Shown piece after piece: positions 50,216 to 59,528 of a DNA stretch of 64,000 nt. The translations under genes and the position numbers were made by a program. Numbering within the stretch: position 1 is the first letter of the stretch; every line of letters begins with the position of its first letter. The DNA comes from Hyphococcus sp. (GTDB lineage Bacteria > Pseudomonadota > Alphaproteobacteria > Caulobacterales > Parvularculaceae). The DNA is taken from assembly GCA_028284345.1 (NCBI GenBank), contig JANQRY010000010.1, positions 248,001 to 312,000 on the forward strand. The letters run 5' to 3'. The notes beneath the pieces are model-generated. The model saw nothing but the letters and a program-made list of their open reading frames with translations, did not search any database and was not told the origin of the DNA.

Positions 50216-50925
50216 GGCCGCGTCGCGCCAAATCTCACATCGCCCGTATTGTTGATCGCCGATGCGACGGCACCGCTCAGCGAATAGGGCCCAAACGCCG
50301 CCGTCGCTTGCGCATCGTCATTCGACAAAAGATTGCGGGTTTTGGGTTGCATCGCTTCGTCGTCATCTGCTGACAGAGAAACCGACGTCTGCGGATTTTC
50401 CTCCTCCGCTTCCTGGCCGACCATAAATCTGTCCAGATCGGTCAGGAAGAGAACGATGACAAATTGCATGTTGTCGGCCGAGACGCCGCCGCTCAAATAT
50501 TGCTGGACGCCGAAGATCACGGCGTTTTGATCTGCGACGTTGATCGCCTTCGATACGTTCGACTCCGTGTTGAAACGGTTGAGATCGTCATAGGCAAGGC
50601 CGGCGTTCGAGAAACCGGCGTAGCTTGAAACGCCTTCGCAGCCCTGGCCAACCGCCGGGTCGGCGCAACCGAACAGCGTGACCAGAAATTGACCGCCGGT
50701 CTCGGCGGTCGCCATGATTGTATAGGCTTCGTCATCGCCTTCGTCGAGGGGCGCGACGGCGATCCCCAGAGGTTCGAGAAACCCGGTAATGTCGGCGACG
50801 CTCACTTTTTCGATCATCTTCGCCGGCGCAAGCAACTGTGAATTCGAGGTCGGCTGCGCCTGGACGGCGGTCGCGCCCAGCACCGCGGCGGCGAAAGCCG
50901 CTTTCGTTTTCAACAGATTACACAT
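50212..50925 (-). CDS. YbjN-domain secreted protein
   Basis: 237 residues from the ATG at 50925 with GAGGGG upstream. Signal peptide (cleavage after AVQAQ, about 23). The middle resembles the YbjN fold: VADITGFLEPLGIAVAPL, YTIMATAETGGQFLVTLFGC and DDLNRFNTESNVSKAINV. Cytoplasmic YbjN is a regulator in enterobacteria, but this one is exported. Two cysteines (FGCADPAVGQGC) could be bonded. Function unknown. Confidence 0.75.
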   Translation of the reverse strand: MCNLLKTKAAFAAAVLGATAVQAQPTSNSQLLAPAKMIEKVSVADITGFLEPLGIAVAPLDEGDDEAYTIMATAETGGQFLVTLFGCADPAVGQGCEGVSSYAGFSNAGLAYDDLNRFNTESNVSKAINVADQNAVIFGVQQYLSGGVSADNMQFVIVLFLTDLDRFMVGQEAEEENPQTSVSLSADDDEAMQPKTRNLLSNDDAQATAAFGPYSLSGAVASAINNTGDVRFGATRP

Positions 50926-51069
50926 GAACCCCTCAACCCACATGACGAACTGGCGACAGATGCTACCAGCTATTCACCGAGCGGGCAAAATGGCGGCCTG
51001 AAGCCGCCACGCCGTGTCCTACACATCGCCACATTTCTTGGCTATCATCGCCTCGGTAGTGGCGGGGTT

Positions 51070-52134
51070 GTGCAGGTGAAGATTTCGGCGCGCGGCATAG
51101 AGCTTATCAAACAGTTCGAAGGGCTGGAGCTTGAGGCGTATCAGGATATCGCCGGCGTCTGGACGATCGGATACGGACACACCGGATCCGATGTGGAGCC
51201 CGGCATGCGCATATCGGAGCGCGAAGCCGAAGCCCTGTTGCGGCGGGACCTAAAGTCCCGCGAAAACGCTGTCGAAAATTTTACAAGCGTCGATCTCAAT
51301 CAGAACGAGTTCGACGCGCTGGTCAGCTTTGTCTACAATGTGGGCGCGGAAGCGTATCGCAGATCTACGGCGCGTCGTCGTCTCAACCGGAACGACCGAT
51401 TGGGCGCCGCGGACGCCCTGACCTGGTGGAACAAGGCGACAGTGGGCGGCGTCCTTCGCGAAATCGCCGGGCTGACCCGTCGCCGCGCCGCCGAACGCGC
51501 CCTCTTCCTGACGCCGACCAACCCGCCAATCGTCCGTGAACCAAACAACATAAACGAAAACTCCCGCGTGACGCCGATCGAGGATACGCCGCGCCGGGAC
51601 AACATCGCCGAAAGCCGAACCGTTCAGGGCGCGACCGTCGCCGGCGGCGCGGGCGTCGCCGCCTCGACCATGGGCCGCGACAGCGCCGAAGAACTCGATC
51701 AGCTTGAAACCAATATCGAAGCCGGCCGCGGCGTAACCGAAGACCCCTCGGCGCGCGAAGGCTCAACGCCGCCGCGCAGCCAGGTCGACGACGACGCCGA
51801 AACCGAAGGCGACGCCTCGGAGACAGGCGACGAACCGGCCGCCGATACGCCGGACGACGCCGCAGCGGGCGGCGAAACCGGCGATGAGGAAACGGTCGCC
51901 GCCGATGCGGGCGACGACATCGTCGCAGAGACGGATGACGGCGTCATTAGCGCCGAGGAGGATATTGAACGCGGCGAAATTGTTATGGACGCTACAATGT
52001 CCCAGCGACCGTCCAAGCACGAAGTGCACGCCGTCGAAGCACAGGTGCAGTTCGCGCTGCTCATCCTCATTGTGTTGTCGGTGCTGTTTATCATCATCGC
52101 GCGCGTCGATGACTGGCGTAACTACCGGCGCTGA
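51070..52134 (+). CDS. GH24-type lysozyme with acidic linker and C-terminal membrane anchor
   Basis: 354 residues. The T4/P21-type catalytic Glu, Asp and Thr are in KQFEGLELEAYQDIAGVWTIG (Glu near 17, Asp near 26) with the GYGHTGSD that follows. A helical lobe reaches about residue 150. Residues about 160-310 are an acidic low-complexity linker rich in Asp, Glu, Ala. A single helix ends the protein (about 325-345). No signal peptide is seen; the start is a GTG (another GTG is 6 bases on). The C-terminal anchor would fix it to the inner membrane. No phage genes are near, so a housekeeping muramidase is more likely than a phage lysin. Confidence 0.82.
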   Translation: MQVKISARGIELIKQFEGLELEAYQDIAGVWTIGYGHTGSDVEPGMRISEREAEALLRRDLKSRENAVENFTSVDLNQNEFDALVSFVYNVGAEAYRRSTARRRLNRNDRLGAADALTWWNKATVGGVLREIAGLTRRRAAERALFLTPTNPPIVREPNNINENSRVTPIEDTPRRDNIAESRTVQGATVAGGAGVAASTMGRDSAEELDQLETNIEAGRGVTEDPSAREGSTPPRSQVDDDAETEGDASETGDEPAADTPDDAAAGGETGDEETVAADAGDDIVAETDDGVISAEEDIERGEIVMDATMSQRPSKHEVHAVEAQVQFALLILIVLSVLFIIIARVDDWRNYRR

Positions 52135-52155
52135 ACGAAGGCGCAAAGCGCCCGG

Positions 52156-53031
52156 CTATCGCCGCGCGCAGCGCATGAACAGTATCCGAAGCTGGCCGGA
52201 CTTCAGCGCCTCATAACGCTCCGCCCACAGACGGGCGTGGTCGGCCATGGCGCGCAGCATGTCGGCGCGCAGTGTCGCATCTTCAATCGTTCTGATCGCA
52301 TCGTAAGCGCGCCGCCATCCGGACCAGGCTTTTGCAACTAACGGCATGAACGCCGCCGTATCGTCGCCGGCTTCTTCGATGACAAAACCCGCGGCGCGCA
52401 AGGCATCCCGATATTCGCTTTCCGTCTTCGGCGACGCCCCCGTCCCGGCCGGAAAACACTTCGACAGGCGCGCGCCTTTTCGAACGACAGCGAAATCGGC
52501 GAACACCGCCTTCGCGCCGCTGTCCATAAACTCCGCCGCAAATTCGGCGAAAGCGGCGGGATTGGCGTCGCCGCTCAGTTGGAAGAACGAGAGAATGGCG
52601 TCCGCGTCGGACTTGTTCATCCGCCCCATGGCGCCGCCATAGGACTTCAGATTGCCGCCGGCGGCGGATTTCGACCGGGTAAACCCCTTCACTTTCCAGC
52701 GCGTGCCGTGATCGAGATCGTTGAGAGGACCGCCCGCGCCGGCGCCGAAAACAACCACGTTGGCTTTTACCGGCAGGCCCAGCATCCGCGCATAGCGCAT
52801 GGTGTAGGCCGGCGAGCCCGGCTCAAGACGGCCCGCGCCCCAGATCGCTTCGGCGACGATTTCTTCGGCAGGCCGGCCTGAGGCGCCGCCGCCGATAGGC
52901 AGTCTCGCCTGAAGCGCGGCGCGCTCGGCCGCCTCGTCAAAGGCGTAGCCTTCCCACCAGGCGTGAAACCGCCGGCTCGCCAGCGCGAGCCGCGCGCTCA
53001 TGCTCGGCAGTTTCGCAAATGTCGCAGTCAT
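52156..53031 (-). CDS. Methyltransferase-like protein, degenerate SAM motif
   Basis: 291 residues. VVVFGAGAGGPLNDL near 92-106 is placed like a SAM-binding motif I but is weak, and FADFAVVRKGARL near 178 could be the later strand. The first 70 residues are helical and Ala/Arg-rich. The call rests on the general layout of class I methyltransferases only, so the confidence is low. The gene stands alone, 21 bases after the lysozyme gene on the opposite strand. Confidence 0.5.
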   Translation of the reverse strand: MTATFAKLPSMSARLALASRRFHAWWEGYAFDEAAERAALQARLPIGGGASGRPAEEIVAEAIWGAGRLEPGSPAYTMRYARMLGLPVKANVVVFGAGAGGPLNDLDHGTRWKVKGFTRSKSAAGGNLKSYGGAMGRMNKSDADAILSFFQLSGDANPAAFAEFAAEFMDSGAKAVFADFAVVRKGARLSKCFPAGTGASPKTESEYRDALRAAGFVIEEAGDDTAAFMPLVAKAWSGWRRAYDAIRTIEDATLRADMLRAMADHARLWAERYEALKSGQLRILFMRCARR

Positions 53032-53147
53032 TCTAGAGGCCCGACGTGCAGCGATCGCAATTCCAACGGAAAATCTAGGCGCTGGATGGCTGACAAATCG
53101 TTAAATACGGCCGCTCGCGCGTAGGTCTTACCAGGGCGTTAACAGCG

Positions 53148-53750
53148 TTATTTCATCAACCGCCGCACCCGCCGGCGCAAAGCCGGCAGAACGTCGCTTT
53201 CAAACCATGGGTTTTTCTTCAGCCAGGCGTTATTGCGCCAGGACGGATGCGGCGTCGGGAAGAACGCCGGGGCGACATCGCGCCAGCCCCTTACAGTATC
53301 CGTCAGGCTCTTCGAAGCACGGGCCTTGAGGTGCCATTTCTGGGCATAGCCGCCGACGAGGATCGCCGTTTCAATATTTGGCAGGGCGTCCATAAGCCTT
53401 TCGCGCCAGGCCCGCGCGCATTCCCGGCGCGGCGGCAGGTCGCCGCCCTTTGCATCGTAGCCCGGGAAACAAAAGCCCATGGGAATGATGGCAAGCTTTT
53501 TCGGATCGTAGAACGCCTCGCGCGTGACGCCCATCCAGTCGCGCAAGCGGTCGCCGGACGGGTCGTTGAAAGGAACGCCGGTCTGGTGAACGAGATTGCC
53601 GGGCGCCTGGCCGAAAACGGCGATGCGGGCGCTGCGCGAGGCCTGAAGCACCGGGCGCGGGTCGTGGGGCAGCGGCGCGCGATCCGGCGCGTCAATACAG
53701 ATTCGGCAGGCGCGAATCTCTTTCAGCAACGGCGCGAGCGAGCGCGACAT
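53148..53750 (-). CDS. Uracil-DNA glycosylase family protein (type IV/V-like)
   Basis: 200 residues. The active-site strand is VFGQAPGNLVHQTGVPFNDPSGDRL; the leucine-loop counterpart is FFPTPHPSWRNNAWLKKNPWF. Four cysteines could bind a 4Fe-4S cluster: CRIC at 15-18, then MGFCFPGY and the Cys of PRRECARAW spaced by 16 residues, as in the type IV and V enzymes. It would remove uracil from DNA. It follows the GST gene 14 bases later on the same strand. Confidence 0.85.
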   Translation of the reverse strand: MSRSLAPLLKEIRACRICIDAPDRAPLPHDPRPVLQASRSARIAVFGQAPGNLVHQTGVPFNDPSGDRLRDWMGVTREAFYDPKKLAIIPMGFCFPGYDAKGGDLPPRRECARAWRERLMDALPNIETAILVGGYAQKWHLKARASKSLTDTVRGWRDVAPAFFPTPHPSWRNNAWLKKNPWFESDVLPALRRRVRRLMK

Positions 53751-53764
53751 GAAGCGCCCGGCTC

Positions 53765-54460
53765 TTATTTCGCCCGTTGGCCGAACAGGACTTTCTTCGC
53801 GTCCTCGTCGTCCTGCAAAGCCTTACGCTTTTCCGCGCCGAGCTGCAGTCCGCGCTCAACAGCAGGCCGCGCCAAAACCTGCTCGCGCCAGCGGTGAAAA
53901 TGCGGAAACTCGTCCGGCGTGATCAGGTGTCGCTCCCAAAGCGACATCCATGGTATGATCGCCATATCCGCGATCGAATATTCGTTCCCAGCGATAAATT
54001 CGTGTGCGGACAGCCTCTTGTCGGCTACGCCATACAGACGGTGCGCCTCGTTGGCGTAACGGTCCCGCGCATATTTAATTTCTTCCGGCGCATAGTGATG
54101 GAAATGATGGAACTGGCCGAGCATCGGGCCGGCACCGCCCATCTGCCACATCAACCATTCATCGACCGTGACGCGCGCGCGCTCGTCCGTTGGATAAAAC
54201 TTGCCGGTCTTGCGGCCGAGATATTGAAGGATCGCGCCGGACTCGAATACGGAGATCGGCCCGCCGTCGGGCCCGTCCGGATCGACAATCGCCGGCATCC
54301 GGTTGTTAGGCGAAATCTTGAGAAAATCCGGTTCGAACTGTTCGCCGGCCCAGATATCCACGTAGTTCACATTGTAGGGAATCCCGGCTTCTTCGAGATA
54401 AATCGCAACCTTCCAGCCATTTGGCGTCGGCCAGTAGTAAAGCTCGATTGGCTTCGACAT
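53765..54460 (-). CDS. Glutathione S-transferase (YfcG/Nu-type)
   Basis: 231 residues. The thioredoxin-like N-half begins IELYYWPTPNGWKVAIYLEEAG, with the Nu-class TPNGWK in place of a Cys or Tyr, then NNRMPAIVDPDG and FESGAILQYLG for glutathione binding. The C-half is helical (HEFIAGNEYSIADMAIIPW). Nu-class members act as disulfide-bond oxidoreductases using two glutathiones. Its own promoter region faces the phosphohexomutase gene. Confidence 0.9.
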   Translation of the reverse strand: MSKPIELYYWPTPNGWKVAIYLEEAGIPYNVNYVDIWAGEQFEPDFLKISPNNRMPAIVDPDGPDGGPISVFESGAILQYLGRKTGKFYPTDERARVTVDEWLMWQMGGAGPMLGQFHHFHHYAPEEIKYARDRYANEAHRLYGVADKRLSAHEFIAGNEYSIADMAIIPWMSLWERHLITPDEFPHFHRWREQVLARPAVERGLQLGAEKRKALQDDEDAKKVLFGQRAK

Positions 54461-54647
54461 GTCATCTTCCTTTTGCGCGTGCGACGAAGGCCATGCATAT
54501 ACGGGCCCGGACGCCCGCTTGCAAAGCGCGGCGGGGCCCCGGCTGGTCCGGCAAACGCAATTGTGAAAATCGATTAGCCGACTTGCGGTTTGATGCAGCC
54601 TGGCTTAATCGGCGCGCGACGCTTATCGCATATCAGGACCCAAGGTA

Positions 54648-56135
54648 ATGCTGCCGATCCCCCGCGCCGATCTTGTCGCCAATACGCTGGAATACGAGGT
54701 TACGCCCCTCGTCAAACCGACGGGTTTTCGCGAATATGACGCGCGCTGGATTTTTGAAAAAGAAATCAACCTGCTCGGGATTCAGGCGCTGGGCGCCGGG
54801 CTCGGCACGCTGATCCGGGAAATGGGCAAGGCCCCGCGCATCGTCGTCGGCCACGACTTCCGCAGCTATTCAGCGTCGATCAAACAGGCGCTGACCGTTG
54901 GTTTGATGAGCGCCGGCGTCGAGGTCAACGATATCGGCCTCGCCCTGTCGCCGGTCGCATATTTCGCGCAATTCGATCTCGATATCCCTTGCGTCGCCAT
55001 GGTGACGGCGAGCCACAATGAAAATGGCTGGACCGGCGTCAAAATGGGCGCGGCGCGACCGCTGACCTTCGGTCCCGATGAAATGGGGCGCCTCAAGGAC
55101 ATCGTCCTTAAGGGCGAATACAAGTCGCACGCCGGCGGCGCCTATCATTACGTTTCGGGTATGCGCGAGCGCTACATCGCCGATATCGTCGACGGCGTTT
55201 CGTTCACGCGAAAGATGAAGGTGATCGCCGCCTGCGGCAACGGCACGGCCGGCGCCTATGCGCCGGAAGCACTGTCGCGCCTCGGTCTCGACGTTGTGCC
55301 CATGGACGCCGCTCTCGACCATACTTTTCCGCGATACAATCCGAACCCCGAAGACATGGAAATGCTGCACGCGATGCAGGAAGCCGTGCGCGAGCATGGC
55401 GCGGACGTGGCGCTCGGCTTTGACGGCGACGGCGACCGCTGCGGCGTCGTCGACGATGAAGGCGAGGAAATCTTCGCCGACAAGATCGGCGTGATGATCG
55501 CCCGCGACCTCTCCGCGCTTCATGAAAACGCGCAATTTGTCGTCGACGTGAAATCAACGGGCCTGTTCATGACGGACCCGGTTCTTATCGAGAACGGCGC
55601 CGAGACCGTTTACTGGAAAACCGGCCACTCCTACATCAAACGCAAAAGCCATGAACTGGGCGCGCTGGCCGGGTTTGAAAAATCCGGGCATTTCTTTTTT
55701 AACAAACCCATCGGGCGCGGTTATGACGACGGCTTGGTCGCGGCGATTGCGCTCTTGCAGATGCTCGACCGCAATCCGGACAAAAAACTTTCCGACCTCA
55801 GAAAAGCGTTGCCGAAAACCTGGCAGTCGCCGACCATGTCGCCTCTCTGCGCCGACGAAAAAAAATACGGCGTCGTGGAAAAAGTCGTGGCGGCGCTTTC
55901 CAGCCGCAAGGAAATCATCGGCCAGCCGGTGCGCGACGTTGTCACCGTCAACGGCGTGCGCATCACCGCCAAGGACGGCACCTGGGGCCTCGTCCGCGCC
56001 TCGTCGAACAAGCCTGAACTCGTCGTCGTGGTCGAGAGCCCGGTTTCGGAAGAAAACATGAAGGCGATGTTCGCCGAACTTGACGCCGAGCTGCGAAAGC
56101 ACGGCGACGTCGGAGACTATAACCAGAAAATATAG
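54648..56135 (+). CDS. Phosphomannomutase/phosphoglucomutase
   Basis: 495 residues. The phosphoserine loop is TASHNENGWTG with Ser near 122. The metal loop is DGDGDRCGVVDDEG near 262, and the sugar-specificity region FEKSGHFFFN is near 344. The C-terminal domain carries RASSNKPELVVVVES. It interconverts hexose 1- and 6-phosphates (mannose or glucose), needed for envelope polysaccharides. It could serve the large glycosyltransferase at the window end, but nothing links them directly. Confidence 0.93.
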   Translation: MLPIPRADLVANTLEYEVTPLVKPTGFREYDARWIFEKEINLLGIQALGAGLGTLIREMGKAPRIVVGHDFRSYSASIKQALTVGLMSAGVEVNDIGLALSPVAYFAQFDLDIPCVAMVTASHNENGWTGVKMGAARPLTFGPDEMGRLKDIVLKGEYKSHAGGAYHYVSGMRERYIADIVDGVSFTRKMKVIAACGNGTAGAYAPEALSRLGLDVVPMDAALDHTFPRYNPNPEDMEMLHAMQEAVREHGADVALGFDGDGDRCGVVDDEGEEIFADKIGVMIARDLSALHENAQFVVDVKSTGLFMTDPVLIENGAETVYWKTGHSYIKRKSHELGALAGFEKSGHFFFNKPIGRGYDDGLVAAIALLQMLDRNPDKKLSDLRKALPKTWQSPTMSPLCADEKKYGVVEKVVAALSSRKEIIGQPVRDVVTVNGVRITAKDGTWGLVRASSNKPELVVVVESPVSEENMKAMFAELDAELRKHGDVGDYNQKI

Positions 56136-56217
56136 GGCGCCGCGCTGTCATTTCCCGTCGCGCCGGGCTTGCGGCTCACCTAAACTGCCGCGAGCAGACT
56201 TCCGGAGACGTTCGCCC

Positions 56218-57327
56218 ATGTTTTACGCAGCGCTCGCCGTCGGCGCGCCCGCCGTCGCAGTCGCCGGGGCCGCGGCCGCCGCTGTTACGCGGTTTCATCT
56301 GTCTGGTGAAGATCTGTCGAAATATGACGATGCCGAGTTTCCCGTCGCCTTCCGCCCGCACCCCGATTCGGAAGGACTGCGCAACGTTCACGACTATCTC
56401 ATCGAGAATTTTATCAAACCTGCAGCAGCTTCCGGAACGGCGAAAGAAAAACTCGCCGCCAAACGCAAGCGGTTCGATCAGGTCGGCCTGACGCGCGAAT
56501 TCGATTGCGAATTCCGCGACGACATTGCGCGCGCCGGGAAAATAAAAGTCGCCGGCGAATGGACGCTGCCAAAAGACTGCGACCCGTCGCGGCGCATTCT
56601 GTACCTCCATGGCGGCGCGCACACCGTTGGCAGCGCCCTCAGCCATCGACCGATCATCACCAATATGGCCAACCGCACGGGCTGCGCCGTCTTTGCGCCG
56701 AACTACCGGTTGCTGCCGGAGAACCCGCGCATGGCCGGCGTCGCCGATTGCCGCGCCGCCTATGAATGGATCTGCAAAAACGGGCCCGACGGAGGCGGGA
56801 AAGCGAACAGCGTCGCGGTCGGCGGCGATTCCGCCGGGGGCAATCAGGCGCTTTCGTTGATCAACTGGGTCCGCGATGAAAAAAAGCGCGCGGCCGATGC
56901 GGTGTTCGTGATCTCGCCGGCGACCGATTCAACCTTTACGAGCCCGAGCCTGCGCGAAAACTACAAAACCGACATCATGCTGCAGCCGCTGGCGGAGCCC
57001 ATTCAAAAAATGCCTCATGCGCTGCTTTTATGGGCGATGTGGCGCGGCAACCGAATTTCGCCGGCGAACCCGGCTGTGTCGCCGATTTTTGCGGACCTCT
57101 CGGGCCTGCCGCCGACGCTCATTCATGTGAGCGCCGCGGAGATGCTGCTCGACGATTCCCGGCGCTATGCGGCGAAGCGCGCGGCCCACGGATCGCCGGC
57201 GGACATACAGATCTGGGAGAACATGCCCCATGTCTGGCACGCCTTCGACCGCATGCTGCCGGAAGCGCATGAAGCCATGGACGAAATCGCCGCTTTCCTG
57301 CGCGAGCACGGCGCGGCCGCGCGGTAG
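56218..57327 (+). CDS. Alpha/beta hydrolase of the hormone-sensitive-lipase type
   Basis: 369 residues from ATG 56218; a long open frame upstream overlaps the phosphohexomutase. The first 24 residues are a hydrophobic Ala-rich helix, an anchor or signal. The HSL oxyanion motif is LHGGAHTVGSALSHR, the nucleophile loop GGDSAGGNQAL, and the His is in HVWHAFDRM near the end. It would hydrolyse short esters or lipids. It lies 82 bases after the phosphohexomutase and ends in front of a 286-base gap before the convergent fabH gene, in which no feature was seen. Confidence 0.88.
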   Translation: MFYAALAVGAPAVAVAGAAAAAVTRFHLSGEDLSKYDDAEFPVAFRPHPDSEGLRNVHDYLIENFIKPAAASGTAKEKLAAKRKRFDQVGLTREFDCEFRDDIARAGKIKVAGEWTLPKDCDPSRRILYLHGGAHTVGSALSHRPIITNMANRTGCAVFAPNYRLLPENPRMAGVADCRAAYEWICKNGPDGGGKANSVAVGGDSAGGNQALSLINWVRDEKKRAADAVFVISPATDSTFTSPSLRENYKTDIMLQPLAEPIQKMPHALLLWAMWRGNRISPANPAVSPIFADLSGLPPTLIHVSAAEMLLDDSRRYAAKRAAHGSPADIQIWENMPHVWHAFDRMLPEAHEAMDEIAAFLREHGAAAR

Positions 57328-57613
57328 GGTTGCTTGCGCGGTTGAACGGGGTGCCTCCAACACAACCATAACCCAGTATTCTTTCACGAATCCCGCATTC
57401 AGTGCGTAGTTATGCACGCCCCCGGCGGCGGCCGCATGATCACGTTCGCGTCGACATGCGGTTGATTTCACACGGCGCCGGGCTCTCCATCTTGAAGCCA
57501 GCGCGAACCACGGGAAAGACTCTTGCGGCGACAGGCCGGGGCTTTTTGGCGCCCGATCCAGGCTCTTTGACATCGTGAATCTTTGAGGGACGCTCCTCTT
57601 ACGGATCGGCGCG

Positions 57614-58591
57614 CTAAAACCGCACCAGCGCAGACCCCCAGGCGAGACCGCCGCCGAGGGCGGCGAAGACGAGAAGCTGCCCGCGCTTGATGCGGCCGTC
57701 TCTTATGCCGACGTCAAGGGCAAGCGGGATCGAGGCCGACGACGTGTTGGCGTGCTTATCGATCGTGACGATGATTTTCTCGTCGGCGAGTTCCAGTTTT
57801 TTCGCGCAGGACTGAATGATGCGGATATTGGCCTGATGCGGCACGAACCAGTCGATTTCATGTCGCGACACCTTGGCCCGTTCGGTCACTTCAAAGACGG
57901 CGCCCGCAATCTCCTCCACCGCATTGCGGAACACTTCCTTGCCGTTCATTTTGACGAGACCGACCGTACCCGTGGTCGACGGCCCGCCATCGGCGTAAAG
58001 ATGCGGCGCAAGCCGTCCGTCAGCGGCAAGATAGGTGGCGAGAACGCCGCGGGGGCGCCGCGCCACAGCGGGCTTCTCGCCGCTCAACACGACCGCGCCG
58101 GCGCCGTCGCCAAAGAGCACGCAGGTTGACCGGTCCGTCCAGTCGAGAAAACAGGACAGTTTTTCCGCGCCGATCACCAGAGCGTGCTTAATCTGTCCGG
58201 TCGAGATGAAATTGGTCGCGATGTTCATCGCATAGATAAAGCCGGCGCAGGCGGCCGAAACATCGAACGCAACGCCGGGGGGACAACCGAGTTTTTCCTG
58301 CACGTAAACGGCCGTCGACGGAAAGGTTTTATCGGGCGTCACGGTCGCAACGATAATGAGGCCGATATCGGCGGGCTTGAGGCCCGCGTCGTTGAGCGCG
58401 GACCAAGCCGCCTCCCGCGCCAGATCGGAGGTCGCCTGCCCGTCGGCCGCGAGATGGCGCTGTCCGATGCCGCTGCGCGACCGGATCCATTCGTCAGAGG
58501 TGTCGACGGTTTTGGCGAGTTCCGCGTTTGTCAGAACCCGTTCCGGCAGATAGCTCCCCACGCCGGATAGGATGGTTTCGATCTCACTCAT
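57614..58591 (-). CDS. fabH: Beta-ketoacyl-ACP synthase III
   Basis: 325 residues from ATG 58591. The active site is Cys115 in DVSAACAGF, with His in VPHQANIRI and Asn in KHANTSSASIP, the complete C-H-N triad. It condenses acetyl-CoA (or another acyl-CoA) with malonyl-ACP to start fatty acid synthesis. The usual partners plsX and ihfA are not adjacent, so this could be a second copy with another primer, but the sequence alone does not decide it. Confidence 0.92.
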   Translation of the reverse strand: MSEIETILSGVGSYLPERVLTNAELAKTVDTSDEWIRSRSGIGQRHLAADGQATSDLAREAAWSALNDAGLKPADIGLIIVATVTPDKTFPSTAVYVQEKLGCPPGVAFDVSAACAGFIYAMNIATNFISTGQIKHALVIGAEKLSCFLDWTDRSTCVLFGDGAGAVVLSGEKPAVARRPRGVLATYLAADGRLAPHLYADGGPSTTGTVGLVKMNGKEVFRNAVEEIAGAVFEVTERAKVSRHEIDWFVPHQANIRIIQSCAKKLELADEKIIVTIDKHANTSSASIPLALDVGIRDGRIKRGQLLVFAALGGGLAWGSALVRF

Positions 58592-58697
58592 ATTCGCCCG
58601 CGCTGCAACTGCGAAGACGGTAACAGCAACCACGGCCAAATGATACCGGTTGGCGATTAGAATCCCCCGCGGACGAACGCCGCCGTGAGGATTTCAG

Positions 58698-59528
58698 TTA
58701 TGTAAAGATATCGGCCGCCAGCGACGCCGCAGCGACGAGGACATAGATCGCAAATATGCGCGACAGAAGCGCCGCATTTAACCGATGCGCCAGCCGCGCG
58801 CCGGCCGGCGCCGTCACGCCGGCGGTCAACGCAACGGCGGCGAAAGCCGGCGCATTCACAAAGCCAAGGGACGCCGGCGGCAGGCCCGGCGCGCCCCAGC
58901 CGGACAGGATAAATCCGGCGACGCCGGGAACGGCGACGGCGAGACCGAAGCCGGCCGACGTTGCGATGGCCTGATGCATCGGCCGGCCGGCAAGCGTCAT
59001 CACCATGACGCCCACAGCGCCGCCGCCGAGCCCCATCAACGCCGAAAAAACGCCGGCGCCAGCACCGACCGGTATTTTCAGATACGCCGCGTGAAGATCA
59101 ATATCGCTCGGCGCCTTGTCGGGTTTCACAAAAAGGCGACGAATGGCGATGTAGAAAGCGCCGACGACGAAGACCGCGGCCAGCGCCTCGACAGGAACCC
59201 AGCGCGCGACAGCGCCGCCCATGGCGGCGCCGGCGGCAATCCAGGGGCCCCACCCGACCAGGATGGCGCGATCCACATGACCGGCGCGATGATGCTCCGA
59301 CAGGGAGCGAACCGACGTCACCAGAATGACAGCCAGCGACGTGCCGATGGCGGTTTTAAGGCTCGGATCTTCGCCGACATTGAGCGCATGAAACACGGCG
59401 TAAAGAACCGGCACGGTGATGATCCCGCCGCCAATGCCGAAAAGGCCGGCGGCGAAACCGGTGACGCAGCCGGCCGCCAGCATGCCGGCGAGCAGCCATC
59501 CGTATTCTGATACTAACTCTGGCATCAT
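58698..59528 (-). CDS. TauE/SafE-family membrane exporter
   Basis: 276 residues with eight or so membrane helices. The TauE signature GFAAGLFGIGGGIITVPVLY is at about 25-44 and its counterpart GVFSALMGLGGGAVGVMVM at about 158-176. Members export sulfite, sulfoacetate and similar anions, or import some of them. Its ATG overlaps the TGA of dusA (4-base overlap at 59525-59528), so the two are translated together. Confidence 0.9.
   Translation of the reverse strand: MMPELVSEYGWLLAGMLAAGCVTGFAAGLFGIGGGIITVPVLYAVFHALNVGEDPSLKTAIGTSLAVILVTSVRSLSEHHRAGHVDRAILVGWGPWIAAGAAMGGAVARWVPVEALAAVFVVGAFYIAIRRLFVKPDKAPSDIDLHAAYLKIPVGAGAGVFSALMGLGGGAVGVMVMTLAGRPMHQAIATSAGFGLAVAVPGVAGFILSGWGAPGLPPASLGFVNAPAFAAVALTAGVTAPAGARLAHRLNAALLSRIFAIYVLVAAASLAADIFT

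Noticed and set aside
51070-52134. GH24 lysozyme as a prophage sign
   Set aside because: No holin, capsid, tail or integrase genes nearby, and the protein has a long acidic linker and membrane anchor unlike phage lysins.
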